Assembly: GCF_011390835.1 (NCBI RefSeq)
Contig: NZ_JAABRQ010000006.1
Coordinates: forward strand, 60,625 to 124,624
Source: Hydrogenophaga sp.
GTDB lineage: Bacteria; Pseudomonadota; Gammaproteobacteria; Burkholderiales; Burkholderiaceae_C
Direction: 5' to 3'
Length of the DNA stretch: 64,000 nt
Within the stretch, counting starts at the first letter, position 1. The number at the start of each line of letters is the position of its first letter. Both the position numbers and the translations under genes were made by a program. Under the pieces are notes generated by a model, which was given only the letters and a program-made list of their open reading frames with translations, had not been told where the DNA came from and did not search any database. Below are positions 35,461 through 44,577 of this stretch, piece after piece.

Positions 35461-35901
35461 TCAGGGTTGTCCGGGCAAGGCGTCTTGCAGCTCGGGCAAT
35501 GTGGCGCCTAGTTTGAGTGTCTTGAAGGGTCCTTGCAAGTCGGCGCCTTCGTACAGCTGCAGGCGCCGCGCGAGCAGGGTGCCGGTGGACACGCCGGTTT
35601 TGGACACATAGGCCATGCCGTGACATTCGAGACTGGTCGCGTGTGCATCGGCGTTCGGGTCACCCAGTCGCCCGAACAGGTAGAGATCGCCAAACACCTG
35701 GATGCGGCCTCGCACCGAGCCGCCGGTCCAGATGATGAGGCGGCCGTTGACGCGCAGGTGTCCCGAGACCTCGCCCTGTACCAGCAAACCGCCCTCGAAG
35801 GTGAGATCGCCGCCAAGCGCTGATCCGGCGGCCACCCGGTTCACCACATTCATGGCGATCGGGTCGATGGTCAGCGTGTCCTGAGGCGTCTTCAGACCCA
35901 T
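35461..35901 (-). CDS. Bactofilin-like protein
   Basis: A 146-residue protein with beta-helix repeats: GGDLTFEGGLLVQGEVSG, LRVNGRLIIWTGGSVRG, IQVFGDLYLFGRLG, CHGMAYVSKTGVSTG, LLARRLQLYEGADLQG. It is short in the terminal tails. It overlaps the upstream membrane-protein gene by 10 bases, which points to coupled translation. Confidence 0.82.
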   Translation of the reverse strand: MGLKTPQDTLTIDPIAMNVVNRVAAGSALGGDLTFEGGLLVQGEVSGHLRVNGRLIIWTGGSVRGRIQVFGDLYLFGRLGDPNADAHATSLECHGMAYVSKTGVSTGTLLARRLQLYEGADLQGPFKTLKLGATLPELQDALPGQP

Positions 35902-36209
35902 CGCAATAGACCCCAGGCCAGGGCCGATACGGCCAGGCTGCTCAGCCCGAGTGCGGCGATCCAGAAAGCGTGACGCTCCAGTCGGCAGCGCCAGGAGCTT
36001 GGGCGCAGGCGTGGCTCACCCACCGGAGCGCAGGCCCGGGTGTTGATGACCCACTCGCGCCAGCTCGGGCTGAGGGACACATCGCCACTGTCCATCGTGG
36101 CCCGCAGGCCCTCGCCAGCGGCCACCGGTCTGGCGACCCGGCGCCCCAATAGCACCGACAGCGGCGCGCCGACGATGGTCTGGGTGAAAAAGGCGTCTGC
36201 TTCGGTCAT
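35892..36209 (-). CDS. Small membrane protein opening the bactofilin operon
   Basis: A protein of about 105 residues with a single C-terminal transmembrane helix (AFWIAALGLSSLAVSALAWG, about 83-102) and a soluble N-terminal part containing LSPSWREWVINTRACAPVG. No family was recognised. ATG 36209 is preferred over the adjacent TTG 36212. As first gene of the operon it may be a tail-anchored partner of the bactofilins. Confidence 0.65.
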   Translation of the reverse strand: MTEADAFFTQTIVGAPLSVLLGRRVARPVAAGEGLRATMDSGDVSLSPSWREWVINTRACAPVGEPRLRPSSWRCRLERHAFWIAALGLSSLAVSALAWGLLRWV

Positions 36210-36297
36210 CAAGGCCTGAGTTTACCCACTGCCTGCCGGCTCACCGCCACGCGCACGGGCGTGGCAGCAGAGATACCGCCGTGTCATGAGAAAGTGT

Positions 36298-37587
36298 TCA
36301 GGCGGTCCCGCCGGGCTGGGGGCTCTTGAGCGGCGACCGGCTGGACAGGTGGGTCAGGTACTGATCAATGCCCTGGCCTTCGCGCTCCAGAAAGCGCTCC
36401 ACGGCATCGGCGAACGACGGGTGCGCCAGCCAGTGGGCGCTGGTGGTGCGGACCGGCAGCAATGCCCTGGCCATCTTCTGCTCGCCCTGGGCGCCCCCTT
36501 CGAAGCGGGTGACGCCGTTGGCGATGCACCACGCCAGGGGCTGGTAATAGCATGCCTCGAAGTGCAGACAGTCCACTCGCTCCAGAGCGCCCCAGTACCG
36601 CCCGTAGGCCACCTGGCGCGAAACGTCGAGGGCGATCAGGCTGCTGGCGATGGGCTGGCCGTCGCGCTCGGCAATGAACATCAGCCAGTTCTGTGGCATG
36701 TCGCGCGCCATGCGCTGGAAAAACACCCAGTTCAGGTAGGGCGCATTGCCGTGCTCCAGGTAGGTGCGCTCGTAGCAGCGGTAGAAAAACGCCCAGTCGG
36801 CCTCGGTGATACAAGCACCTTCTGCATGCCGGAAGCTCACACCCGCCTCGGTTACCTTACGCCGTTCTTGCCGAATTTTCTTTCGCTTTTCCTGTACCAG
36901 GCTGGCGAGAAAGTCGTCGAAGTCGGTGAAAGGCCTTGGTGCGGACTCGCCCCCGGGCCGCCCCAAGGCGGGGCCATCCCCCTCGGGGAGCGTGGGGACC
37001 ACGTTCTTCCAGTGAAACTGCACCGTGTGGCGCAGCAACATGCCAGCTTCTTCACAGGCCTTCACGTCATGCGGCTGCACAAAGAGCAGATGCAGAGACG
37101 ACAACTGCTCGTCTCGCGTGTGCTGGATCAGGGCTTCGACCAGGGCTGTGCGCGCTGGTGCATCCCGCGCGAGCAGGCGGGCGCCGGGCACCGGTGTGAA
37201 CGGCACGGCCACCAGCGCCTTGGGGTAGTAGTCCAGGCCGTGCTGGGCGTAGGCGTTGGCCCAGGCCCAGTCGAACACGTACTCACCATACGAGTGGTTT
37301 TTCAGGTACAGGGGGCAGGCCGCTTGCAGCGTGTCGCCGTGCCACAAGGTCAGGAACTGGGCCTGCCATCCTGCTGGATGGCGGGCGCAGCCGCTCTCGT
37401 GCATTGCCAGCAGGTAGGCGTGTTGGAGAAAAGGGCTGGCATCGGGCTCCAGCGCCAGCAGAGCGTTCCACTGAGTTGCGTCGACCTGGGCCGGCGAGGA
37501 GAAAACCCGGGTGACATAATTCGCAGCGGCCACTTCAGCACCCACCGGCGGTTCGGGCGAACGCCGCCGATGGCGACGCCTGGCCAT
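36298..37587 (-). CDS. FemAB/GNAT-like acyltransferase (DUF482 family)
   Basis: About 429 residues of the peptidogalycan biosynthesis/recognition family, which is GNAT-fold and FemAB-like. Motifs are SPFLQHAYLLAMHESG near the N-terminus, YGEYVFDWAWANAY, LHLLFVQPHDVKAC, KKIRQERRKVTEAGV and GRYWGALERVDCLHFEACYYQPL with RFEGGAQGEQKMARALLP. The substrate is uncertain. The start at 37587 has an AGAAGG site; 37632 gives a longer frame. A stretch encoding TLPEGDGPALGRPGGESAP around 36935-37000 matches a genomic repeat and looks like an in-frame insertion. Confidence 0.8.
   Translation of the reverse strand: MARRRHRRRSPEPPVGAEVAAANYVTRVFSSPAQVDATQWNALLALEPDASPFLQHAYLLAMHESGCARHPAGWQAQFLTLWHGDTLQAACPLYLKNHSYGEYVFDWAWANAYAQHGLDYYPKALVAVPFTPVPGARLLARDAPARTALVEALIQHTRDEQLSSLHLLFVQPHDVKACEEAGMLLRHTVQFHWKNVVPTLPEGDGPALGRPGGESAPRPFTDFDDFLASLVQEKRKKIRQERRKVTEAGVSFRHAEGACITEADWAFFYRCYERTYLEHGNAPYLNWVFFQRMARDMPQNWLMFIAERDGQPIASSLIALDVSRQVAYGRYWGALERVDCLHFEACYYQPLAWCIANGVTRFEGGAQGEQKMARALLPVRTTSAHWLAHPSFADAVERFLEREGQGIDQYLTHLSSRSPLKSPQPGGTA
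36935..37000. repeat. G+C-rich repeat copy inside the FemAB-like gene
   Basis: Read on the minus strand, ACGCTCCCC, a G-rich run, then CTTGGGGCGGCCCGG match the copy inside cysN (55640-55785) in the same order and spacing. Both are translated to TLP..G...LGRPGG. Confidence 0.65.
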
Positions 37588-37637
37588 GCGAGCTGTACCT
37601 TCTGGGGGCAGCCGACCAGGCCCATTTTTCACATCTC

Positions 37638-39341
37638 ATGACCATCCCAATTTGCATCGCCCAGCTCAACTTCGTGGTGGGCGACATGGCGGGCAATGCC
37701 CGAAAAATCATCGATGCGGCGCAGACGGCACACGCCCGCGGCGCGCGCCTGCTGCTCACGCCAGAACTCTCTCTGTGTGGCTACGCGGCCGAAGACCTGT
37801 TTCTGCGCCCGGCCTTCATCGACGCCTGTGATGATGCCCTGAAAGCGGTGGCGCGTGAGACGGCCTCACTCAAAGGCCTGACGGTGGTGGTGGGTCATCC
37901 GGTGCGCCCTGCCACGCTGCTGGCGGGTTGGGATGCGCGACGCGAGCGAAGCGTGTCGGTGGCAGGGCTCTACAACGCGGCGAGCGTGCTCTTTGAGGGC
38001 CAGGTGGTGAACACCTACGCCAAGCGCGAGCTGCCGAACTACCAGGTGTTTGACGAAAGGCGGTATTTTGTGCCCGGGCAGGACACATGCGTGTTCGACG
38101 TCACCGGTGCCGACGGCGCGCTCCTGCGTTGTGGGCTGCTGATCTGTGAAGATGCCTGGTTCGACGAACCAGCGGCGCAGGCAAAGGCGGCCGGCGCCGA
38201 CTGCCTGGTGGTCATCAACGCCTCGCCGTTCCATACCGGCAAAGGCGGTGAGCGCGAAGACACCATGCGGCACCGCGCTCAGGCAGTGGGCTTGCCGCTG
38301 GTCTATGCCCACCTGATCGGCGGGCAGGACGAAATCGTGTTTGAGGGCCGCTCGTTTGTACTGGATGCCGAAGGCGCGTTGCGGGGACGAGCCATCAGCT
38401 TCGAAGAAACCTTGTTCGACCTGGCGTTCACCCACACGGCCACCGGCTGGCACATTGACGCTGAAACCGACCGCGCACACAGCACCGAGGCCGATCTCTG
38501 GCACGCGCTGGTGCTCGGCGTTCGCGACTACGTGGGGAAAAACGGGTTTCCCAGCGTTTTGCTGGGCCTGTCCGGCGGCATCGATTCGGCGCTGGTGCTG
38601 GCCATCGCGGTCGATGCGCTGGGCAAAGACCGCGTGCGCACGGTCATGATGCCGTCGCCCTACACGGCAGACATCTCCTGGATCGACGCGCGCGACATGG
38701 CACAGCGCCTGGGCGTGCGTTACGACGAAATCGACATCGCGCCGCACTTCGAGGCGTTTCAGGCCAGCCTCGCTCAGGAGTTTGCCGGCCTGGCGGCCGA
38801 CGCCACCGAAGAAAACCTGCAAGCCCGCATCCGCGGCACGCTGCTCATGGCGCTGTCCAACAAGTTTGGCGGTATCGTGCTGACCACTGGCAACAAGAGC
38901 GAAATGGCCACCGGCTATTGCACGCTGTACGGCGACATGGCGGGGGGCTTTGCGGTGATCAAGGATGTGGTCAAGACGCTGGTGTTCCGCCTTGCGAAGT
39001 GGCGCAACCAGCACGACCCGTTTGGCACCGGAGCCAACCCCATCCCGGAACGCATCATCACCCGCCCGCCCAGTGCCGAGTTGCGGCCGGACCAGCAAGA
39101 CCAGGACAGCCTGCCGCCCTACGACGTGCTCGATGCCATCATCGAGCGCTACATGGAAAACGATGAAAGCCCGGCGCAGATCGTGGCCGAGGGCTTTGAT
39201 GCCGCTGCGGTCGACCAGGTGGTGCGCCTGATACGCATCAACGAGTACAAGCGACGCCAGTCCCCAGTGGGCATCCGCGTGACGCACCGAGGCTTTGGCC
39301 GCGACTGGCGCTACCCGATCACAAGCAAGTACCGGGCTTAG
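37638..39341 (+). CDS. nadE: Glutamine-dependent NAD+ synthetase
   Basis: A 567-residue two-domain enzyme. The N-terminal nitrilase-type glutaminase has Glu in LLTPELSLCGYAAEDLF, Lys in TYAKRELPNYQVFDE and Cys in LLICEDAWF. The C-terminal synthetase has the PP-loop LGLSGGIDSALVLAIAVDAL and LTTGNKSEMATGYCTLYGDM. It makes NAD+ from deamido-NAD+, ATP and glutamine. It starts 6-50 bases from the divergent acyltransferase start and its stop overlaps the convergent asparaginase stop by three bases or so. glnB lies close downstream. Confidence 0.97.
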   Translation: MTIPICIAQLNFVVGDMAGNARKIIDAAQTAHARGARLLLTPELSLCGYAAEDLFLRPAFIDACDDALKAVARETASLKGLTVVVGHPVRPATLLAGWDARRERSVSVAGLYNAASVLFEGQVVNTYAKRELPNYQVFDERRYFVPGQDTCVFDVTGADGALLRCGLLICEDAWFDEPAAQAKAAGADCLVVINASPFHTGKGGEREDTMRHRAQAVGLPLVYAHLIGGQDEIVFEGRSFVLDAEGALRGRAISFEETLFDLAFTHTATGWHIDAETDRAHSTEADLWHALVLGVRDYVGKNGFPSVLLGLSGGIDSALVLAIAVDALGKDRVRTVMMPSPYTADISWIDARDMAQRLGVRYDEIDIAPHFEAFQASLAQEFAGLAADATEENLQARIRGTLLMALSNKFGGIVLTTGNKSEMATGYCTLYGDMAGGFAVIKDVVKTLVFRLAKWRNQHDPFGTGANPIPERIITRPPSAELRPDQQDQDSLPPYDVLDAIIERYMENDESPAQIVAEGFDAAAVDQVVRLIRINEYKRRQSPVGIRVTHRGFGRDWRYPITSKYRA

Positions 39342-40387
39342 GTGCCCATGAGGGCGGGGGAGGTGAGCGTTAGCACCGAGCGCATCTGTCCCACATCATC
39401 CCCCGCTGCGCTCCTTATCGGGGGAGGCAGTAGCGCGGCCAGCGCTACTCGGCTGGTTTCGTCAGTCCAGCCGAGCTGCTCCAGCGCATCCACCAGCGCC
39501 ACCATCAAGGGCGCCATCTGCCCGTCGCTGCACTTGGCGGCGATACCGATGCCGCGGCTGAAGCTGGCGATGGCCCGAACGCCGTCGGCACCCTCCTTGC
39601 TCACCCAGTCACCTCGGCCAGCCTGCATCAGGATCAGGTCCCTGCGGGCGGCTCCGCTGACCAGCTCCGGGTGCGTGACCATGGCCCGGGCCACTCTGTG
39701 CGGCGCAGCGCCATAGCGCGCGTCTTCTCCGGCCAGGGTGAGGCGGGCGAAGGCTTGCGCCAGCGCGCGCAGCGGCAAGGCGAAGTTGGGGGCGCCGCAG
39801 CCGTCGATGCCCCGCACGAGCTGGTCCGCTGGTATTCCGGAAAAGTGGCTCACGCTGCGAATGATTTCCGCTTGCACCGGGTGATCGCAGTCCAGGTAGC
39901 CGCTCAGCGGTGCCCCGAGCGCGTGCGCCAGCAGCAACATGCCAGCGTGTTTGCCCGAGCAGTTGTGTTGCAGGCGCGAATAGGTGGCGTCGGGTGGTGG
40001 CGTCTGACCCAGGGCGGCGTAGAAATACGGCGTGTGGCAGCCGCAGGCCAGCGCGGTTTCGTCTGCACCGATGCGCGCGAGCAGGGCGGCGACGCCCTCT
40101 ACGTGCATGGGCTCGCCGCTGTGGCTGGCGCAGAGCAGGGCAATGTCGGCGTCCGACAGCACATCGCCGTGGCCTAGGCGCGCCATCAGCGGCATCACCT
40201 GGAAAGGCTTGAGCGCTGACCGGGTAAACACGGGGTAGTTCACATCGCCCGCGCTTGCAAGCAGGATGCCGTTCGCGTCCACCACCGCGATCGAACCGAA
40301 GTGAACGTTTTCGGGATGATCGCCCCGGTCGGTGACGGCGATGGGTACATGGTGAGGCAGTGCATGGGGCATGGCCAGCATTGTCAC
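39338..40387 (-). CDS. L-asparaginase (asparaginase II / Rhizobium type, PF06089)
   Basis: About 349 residues. Motifs are AVTDRGDHPENVHFGSIAVV, FTRSALKPFQVMPLM (catalytic Ser/Lys region), CASHSGEPMHVEGV and HNCSGKHAGMLLLAHA, the family hallmark. It hydrolyses asparagine to aspartate and ammonia. The C-terminus has LLPPPIRSAAGDD, encoded by a C-run/G-run hairpin (about 39395-39428) resembling the intergenic repeats, perhaps a repeat-derived tail. An alternative start (MPHALP) lies 15 bases downstream. Confidence 0.87.
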   Translation of the reverse strand: MTMLAMPHALPHHVPIAVTDRGDHPENVHFGSIAVVDANGILLASAGDVNYPVFTRSALKPFQVMPLMARLGHGDVLSDADIALLCASHSGEPMHVEGVAALLARIGADETALACGCHTPYFYAALGQTPPPDATYSRLQHNCSGKHAGMLLLAHALGAPLSGYLDCDHPVQAEIIRSVSHFSGIPADQLVRGIDGCGAPNFALPLRALAQAFARLTLAGEDARYGAAPHRVARAMVTHPELVSGAARRDLILMQAGRGDWVSKEGADGVRAIASFSRGIGIAAKCSDGQMAPLMVALVDALEQLGWTDETSRVALAALLPPPIRSAAGDDVGQMRSVLTLTSPALMGT

Positions 40388-40422
40388 TGGCTTGCTGGGC
40401 TTCGTGTACCGGGGCGCGGTGA

Positions 40423-40833
<411 letters not shown>

Positions 40834-40839
40834 CCGGCT

Positions 40840-41427
40840 TCAGATCGCGTCCAGCCGCGGCTCGGGCGCGAGCCCGGCGGCTTGCACCAGCGCAGGCAGC
40901 AGCGATTCCAGATCGGTGCCGACGCGGATCAGCTCCATCTGCCATTCGCTCATGAATTCCTGTTCCACGGTGTGCGAGAGGAATTGCAGCAAGCCGTCGT
41001 AATAGCCTGACACGTTGAGCAGACCCACCGGTTTGTCGTGGTAGCCCAGCTGGCGCCAGGTCCAGACCTCGAAAAATTCCTCGAAAGTGCCGATGCCGCC
41101 GGGCAGGGCCAGAAACGCGTCCGCCCTCTCGGCCATCAGCCGTTTGCGCTCATGCATGTTGTCCACCACATGCAACTCAGTACAGGCGTGGTTGGCCCAT
41201 TCCTTTTCCACCAAAGCCTGGGGGATCACGCCGACCACCGTGCCGCCCGCATCCAGCGTGGCCTGCGCGACCCGACCCATCAGCCCGTTGCGACCGCCGC
41301 CATAGACCAGCTGCCCCTGATGGCGACCGATCCAATGCCCGACCTCTGTGGCCAGCTGCAAATACGCGTCATCGGCGCCTGGACGGGAGCCGCAGTAGAC
41401 ACAGAGGGAGAAGGCAGGGGTGCTCAT
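40840..41427 (-). CDS. LOG-family nucleotide 5'-monophosphate phosphoribohydrolase
   Basis: A 195-residue Rossmann-like protein of the TIGR00730/LOG family. It begins FSLCVYCGSRPGADDAY, with VYGGGRNGLMGRVAQ and the signature PGGIGTFEEFFEVWTW. Plant and bacterial LOG enzymes release cytokinin-type bases from the 5'-monophosphates; many bacterial members act on AMP or similar. The start at 41427 (MSTPAFSL) is used rather than the longer frame. It converges on glnB. Confidence 0.92.
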   Translation of the reverse strand: MSTPAFSLCVYCGSRPGADDAYLQLATEVGHWIGRHQGQLVYGGGRNGLMGRVAQATLDAGGTVVGVIPQALVEKEWANHACTELHVVDNMHERKRLMAERADAFLALPGGIGTFEEFFEVWTWRQLGYHDKPVGLLNVSGYYDGLLQFLSHTVEQEFMSEWQMELIRVGTDLESLLPALVQAAGLAPEPRLDAI

Positions 41428-41444
41428 GGTGGGTGGAGGGTGAG

Positions 41445-41843
41445 TCAGGTGAAGCGCGCCCACAAGGCCGCAGCCCAGGTAGCGCCACACAGTAGCAAAC
41501 TGAGCAACACGGCGGCACTGCCCATGTCCTTGGCGCGCTTGGACAGGTCATTCCATTCCGGGCCGATGCGGTCGATGGCGGTCTCGATGCCGGTGTTGAG
41601 CAGTTCGACCACCATCACCAGCACCACCGTGCCGGCCAGCAGCGCCACCTCGACCCAGGTCCGCCCCAGCCAAAAAGCAGCAGGCAGCAGCAGCAGGGCC
41701 GCCAGAGCCTCCTGCCGAAACGCGGTCTCGCCCCAGCCCGCCTTCAGACCCGCGAGCGAGTAGCCGAAGGCGTGGCGCATGCGGGTGAGCCCAGTGCGCC
41801 GCTTTTGCGCGTCCACGGCTTCGCGGCGGTCGGCAGCGGTCAT
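41445..41843 (-). CDS. dgkA: Diacylglycerol kinase
   Basis: A 132-residue prokaryotic DAG kinase with three transmembrane helices. It has the signature MVVELLNTGIETAID (ExxNTxIE) and RAKDMGSAAVLLSLLL. It recycles diacylglycerol to phosphatidate. Its ATG overlaps the stop of the RDD gene (ATGA), so the two are translationally coupled. Confidence 0.95.
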   Translation of the reverse strand: MTAADRREAVDAQKRRTGLTRMRHAFGYSLAGLKAGWGETAFRQEALAALLLLPAAFWLGRTWVEVALLAGTVVLVMVVELLNTGIETAIDRIGPEWNDLSKRAKDMGSAAVLLSLLLCGATWAAALWARFT

Positions 41844-42400
41844 GGGGTGGGTGCGCTCACGGCCGAGCGGCGGCGCTTGGGGCCTTCGGGTTGCTTGTGG
41901 TGCACCAGGCGGGTGCCAGCCAGGGCGTCGTGCAGGAACTGGCGCTGGGTGTGGAAGCGAGACAGCAGCGCCCAGACCAGCACCCAGCCCATCACGATCA
42001 CGGTGAGCTCGCCACCGGGCAGGCCATACAACCCGCCCAGCGCCAGTGGCGGCAGCAGCCAGAGCCAGGAGAGCACATAGCGCCACAGCGCTCGCGCCTG
42101 GGTCAGCGCTTTACCCTGGGCGTCGACCACCCGGATGTCCCAGGTTTTCATCGCCAGCGTCTGGCCCTTGGCCCAGAACCAGGTGAAATAGATGCCGAAT
42201 ACGACAAACAGGAAAGCCTGCTGCAGATGCCGGTTGTCCAGCGCATTGCGGGTCTGGGTGAGGGTAGAAAACAAATAGCCGGCAATGAACACCACGCCAA
42301 ACATCAACATGCCTTCGTACAGCCAGCAAGCCATGCGGCGGGTGAGCGAGGGCGCCATCAGCGGACTGGACGCAGGAGTGGGGGATGCGATCTGGGACAT
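41840..42400 (-). CDS. RDD family membrane protein
   Basis: A 186-residue membrane protein. The RDD signature arginine and acidic residues are in LTRRMACWLYEGMLMFGV, followed by helices around FGIYFTWFWAKGQTLAMKTWDIRVVD and LPPLALGGLYGLPGG. It ends in a basic tail. RDD proteins are often small transporters, Na+/H+ antiport in some cases; the role here is unknown. The start at 42400 is MSQIAS. Confidence 0.87.
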   Translation of the reverse strand: MSQIASPTPASSPLMAPSLTRRMACWLYEGMLMFGVVFIAGYLFSTLTQTRNALDNRHLQQAFLFVVFGIYFTWFWAKGQTLAMKTWDIRVVDAQGKALTQARALWRYVLSWLWLLPPLALGGLYGLPGGELTVIVMGWVLVWALLSRFHTQRQFLHDALAGTRLVHHKQPEGPKRRRSAVSAPTP

Positions 42401-42685
42401 GTTGAGGAAGCTGCAAAAGCCCTGGAATTGTCGCATCGAGGCCAAAACCCGCCTCGCCCAAGGCCGCTGAGGAGGCTGCAAACTGCCTAAAGATGCCGCT
42501 GGGCGAAAAAATCGTTCGTTGCAGTGCGATAATGAAAGGCTGCAATTCAACAAGGCAAACGGGTCAAGGTCCGGTGGAGTATGCGTCCGCCCATGTCCTT
42601 GGCCTCAAGTCCCGACACCGCTTCACAAGAGCTGGCGCAGGGGCACCCAAGGTATTTCGTCAGAGAAATTCTCGAAAGGTTCATC

Positions 42686-44461
42686 ATGGAAATCAACAAG
42701 GCCGAACTGGCCTCTGCGGCCGCTGCGAGCGGCACGCCTCCCTTAGAACTCCGCGGTGGAGAAATCCTCGTCAAAGCGCTGCAGGCCGAAGGTGTCAAGT
42801 ACATCTGGGGCTATCCCGGCGGCGCGGTGCTCCACATCTACGACGCGTTCTACAAGCAGGACACCATTCAGCACGTGCTGGTGCGCCACGAGCAGGCGGC
42901 AGTGCACGCGGCTGACGGCTATGCCCGCGCCACGGGCGAAGTGGGCGTAGCCCTGGTCACTTCCGGCCCGGGCGTGACCAATGCGGTCACCGGCATCGCC
43001 ACGGCCTACATGGACAGCATTCCCATGGTGATCATCACCGGCCAGGTGCCCACGGCCGCGATCGGCCTGGACGCCTTCCAGGAATGCGACACCGTGGGCA
43101 TCACCCGCCCCATCGTCAAGCACAACTTCCTGGTGAAGGATGCGCGCGACATGGCGATGGTGATGAAAAAAGCTTTTCACATCGCGCGCAGCGGCCGTCC
43201 CGGCCCGGTGGTGGTGGACATTCCCAAAGACGTGTCGTTCAACAAGGTGCCCTACACCGGCTACCCCGAGTCGGTGGAGATGCGCTCCTACAACCCGGTG
43301 CGCAAAGGCCACGGCGGCCAGATTCGCAAGGCCTTGCAGCTGCTGCTGACTGCCAAGCGACCCTACATCTATACCGGCGGTGGCGTGTTACTGGGCAATG
43401 CAGTGCAGGAACTGCGCACGCTGGTCGACCTGCTCGGCTACCCGGTCACCAACACCCTGATGGGTCTGGGCGCCTACCCGGCTTCGGACAAGAAGTTCCT
43501 GGGCATGCTCGGCATGCACGGCACGGTCGAGGCCAACAATGCGATGCAGAACTGCGACGTGCTGCTGGCGGTGGGCGCGCGGTTTGATGACCGGGTGATC
43601 GGCAACCCCAAGCACTTTGCGCAGAACGAACGCAAGATCATCCACATCGACATCGACCCTTCGAGCATCTCCAAGCGCGTCAAGGTGGATGTGCCCATCG
43701 TCGGCGACGTGAAAGACGTGCTGACCGAGCTGATCAACATGGTGCGCGAAACCAAGACCCGCATGGACGGTCAGGCGCTTGCGGGCTGGTGGTCGACCAT
43801 CGAGGCCTGGCGCAGCAAGGACTGCCTGAAGTACGACCACGGCAAGGGCGACGTGATTAAGCCGCAGTACGTGGTAGAGACGCTGTGGAACATGACCAAG
43901 GACGTCGAGGCCTACATCACGTCCGACGTCGGCCAGCACCAGATGTGGGCCGCCCAGTACTACCGCTTCGACGAGCCGCGCCGCTGGATCAACTCCGGCG
44001 GGCTGGGCACTATGGGCGTGGGCATTCCCTATGCCATGGGCATCAAGCTGGCCAAGCCCGAGGCCGAGGTGTTCTGCGTTACGGGCGAAGGCTCGGTGCA
44101 GATGTGCATCCAGGAGCTCTCGACCTGCCTGCAGTACAACACCCCGATCAAGATCTGCGCGCTCAACAACCGATTCCTCGGCATGGTGCGGCAGTGGCAA
44201 GAAATTGACTACGAAGGCCGTTACAGCCACAGCTACATGGACGCGCTGCCCAACTTCGTCAAGCTGGCCGAGGCCTATGGGCATGTGGGCATGCTCATCG
44301 AGCGACCGGAGGACGTGGAGCCGGCGCTGCGCGAAGCGCGCAAGCTCAAGGACCGCACCGTGTTCATGGACTTCCGCACCGACCCGACCGAAAACGTCTT
44401 TCCCATGGTCAAGGCAGGTAAGGGCATCACGGAAATGCTACTGGGCTCCGAAGACCTCTGA
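42686..44461 (+). CDS. ilvB: Acetolactate synthase large subunit
   Basis: A 591-residue ThDP enzyme. The N-terminal domain has YIWGYPGGAVLHIYDAFYK with the catalytic Glu in VLVRHEQAAVHAADGYAR, the FAD/activator segment GVTNAVTGIATAYMDSIP, and the ThDP motif GEGSVQMCIQELSTC ... NNRFLGMVRQWQ. It condenses pyruvate (or pyruvate plus 2-oxobutyrate) in valine, leucine and isoleucine synthesis. The start at 42686 follows GAAAGG; an in-frame ATG at 42581 adds 35 unlikely residues. First gene of ilvB-ilvN-ilvC. Confidence 0.97.
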   Translation: MEINKAELASAAAASGTPPLELRGGEILVKALQAEGVKYIWGYPGGAVLHIYDAFYKQDTIQHVLVRHEQAAVHAADGYARATGEVGVALVTSGPGVTNAVTGIATAYMDSIPMVIITGQVPTAAIGLDAFQECDTVGITRPIVKHNFLVKDARDMAMVMKKAFHIARSGRPGPVVVDIPKDVSFNKVPYTGYPESVEMRSYNPVRKGHGGQIRKALQLLLTAKRPYIYTGGGVLLGNAVQELRTLVDLLGYPVTNTLMGLGAYPASDKKFLGMLGMHGTVEANNAMQNCDVLLAVGARFDDRVIGNPKHFAQNERKIIHIDIDPSSISKRVKVDVPIVGDVKDVLTELINMVRETKTRMDGQALAGWWSTIEAWRSKDCLKYDHGKGDVIKPQYVVETLWNMTKDVEAYITSDVGQHQMWAAQYYRFDEPRRWINSGGLGTMGVGIPYAMGIKLAKPEAEVFCVTGEGSVQMCIQELSTCLQYNTPIKICALNNRFLGMVRQWQEIDYEGRYSHSYMDALPNFVKLAEAYGHVGMLIERPEDVEPALREARKLKDRTVFMDFRTDPTENVFPMVKAGKGITEMLLGSEDL

Positions 44462-44472
44462 TCCTTCTCCTT

Positions 44473-44499
44473 CCACCCGCGGCACGCTGCTGCGGGTGG
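44473..44499 (+). other. Hairpin between ilvB and ilvN
   Basis: CCACCCGC and GCGGGTGG pair across an 11-base loop, 11 bases after the ilvB stop and followed by CCCCC rather than T. It may stabilise or process the operon mRNA instead of terminating it. Confidence 0.35.
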
Positions 44500-44577
44500 C
44501 CCCCGACGAATCTATTTGCAGCCAAGCCTGCGCATTACCGTGCGCAGGGGAGGGCTCAGAAAAGAGGAATCTTTTTC

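Noticed and set aside
36286..37641. Plus-strand frame of 451 codons opposite the FemAB-like gene
   Set aside because: The minus strand shows family motifs; the plus frame is a compositional shadow.
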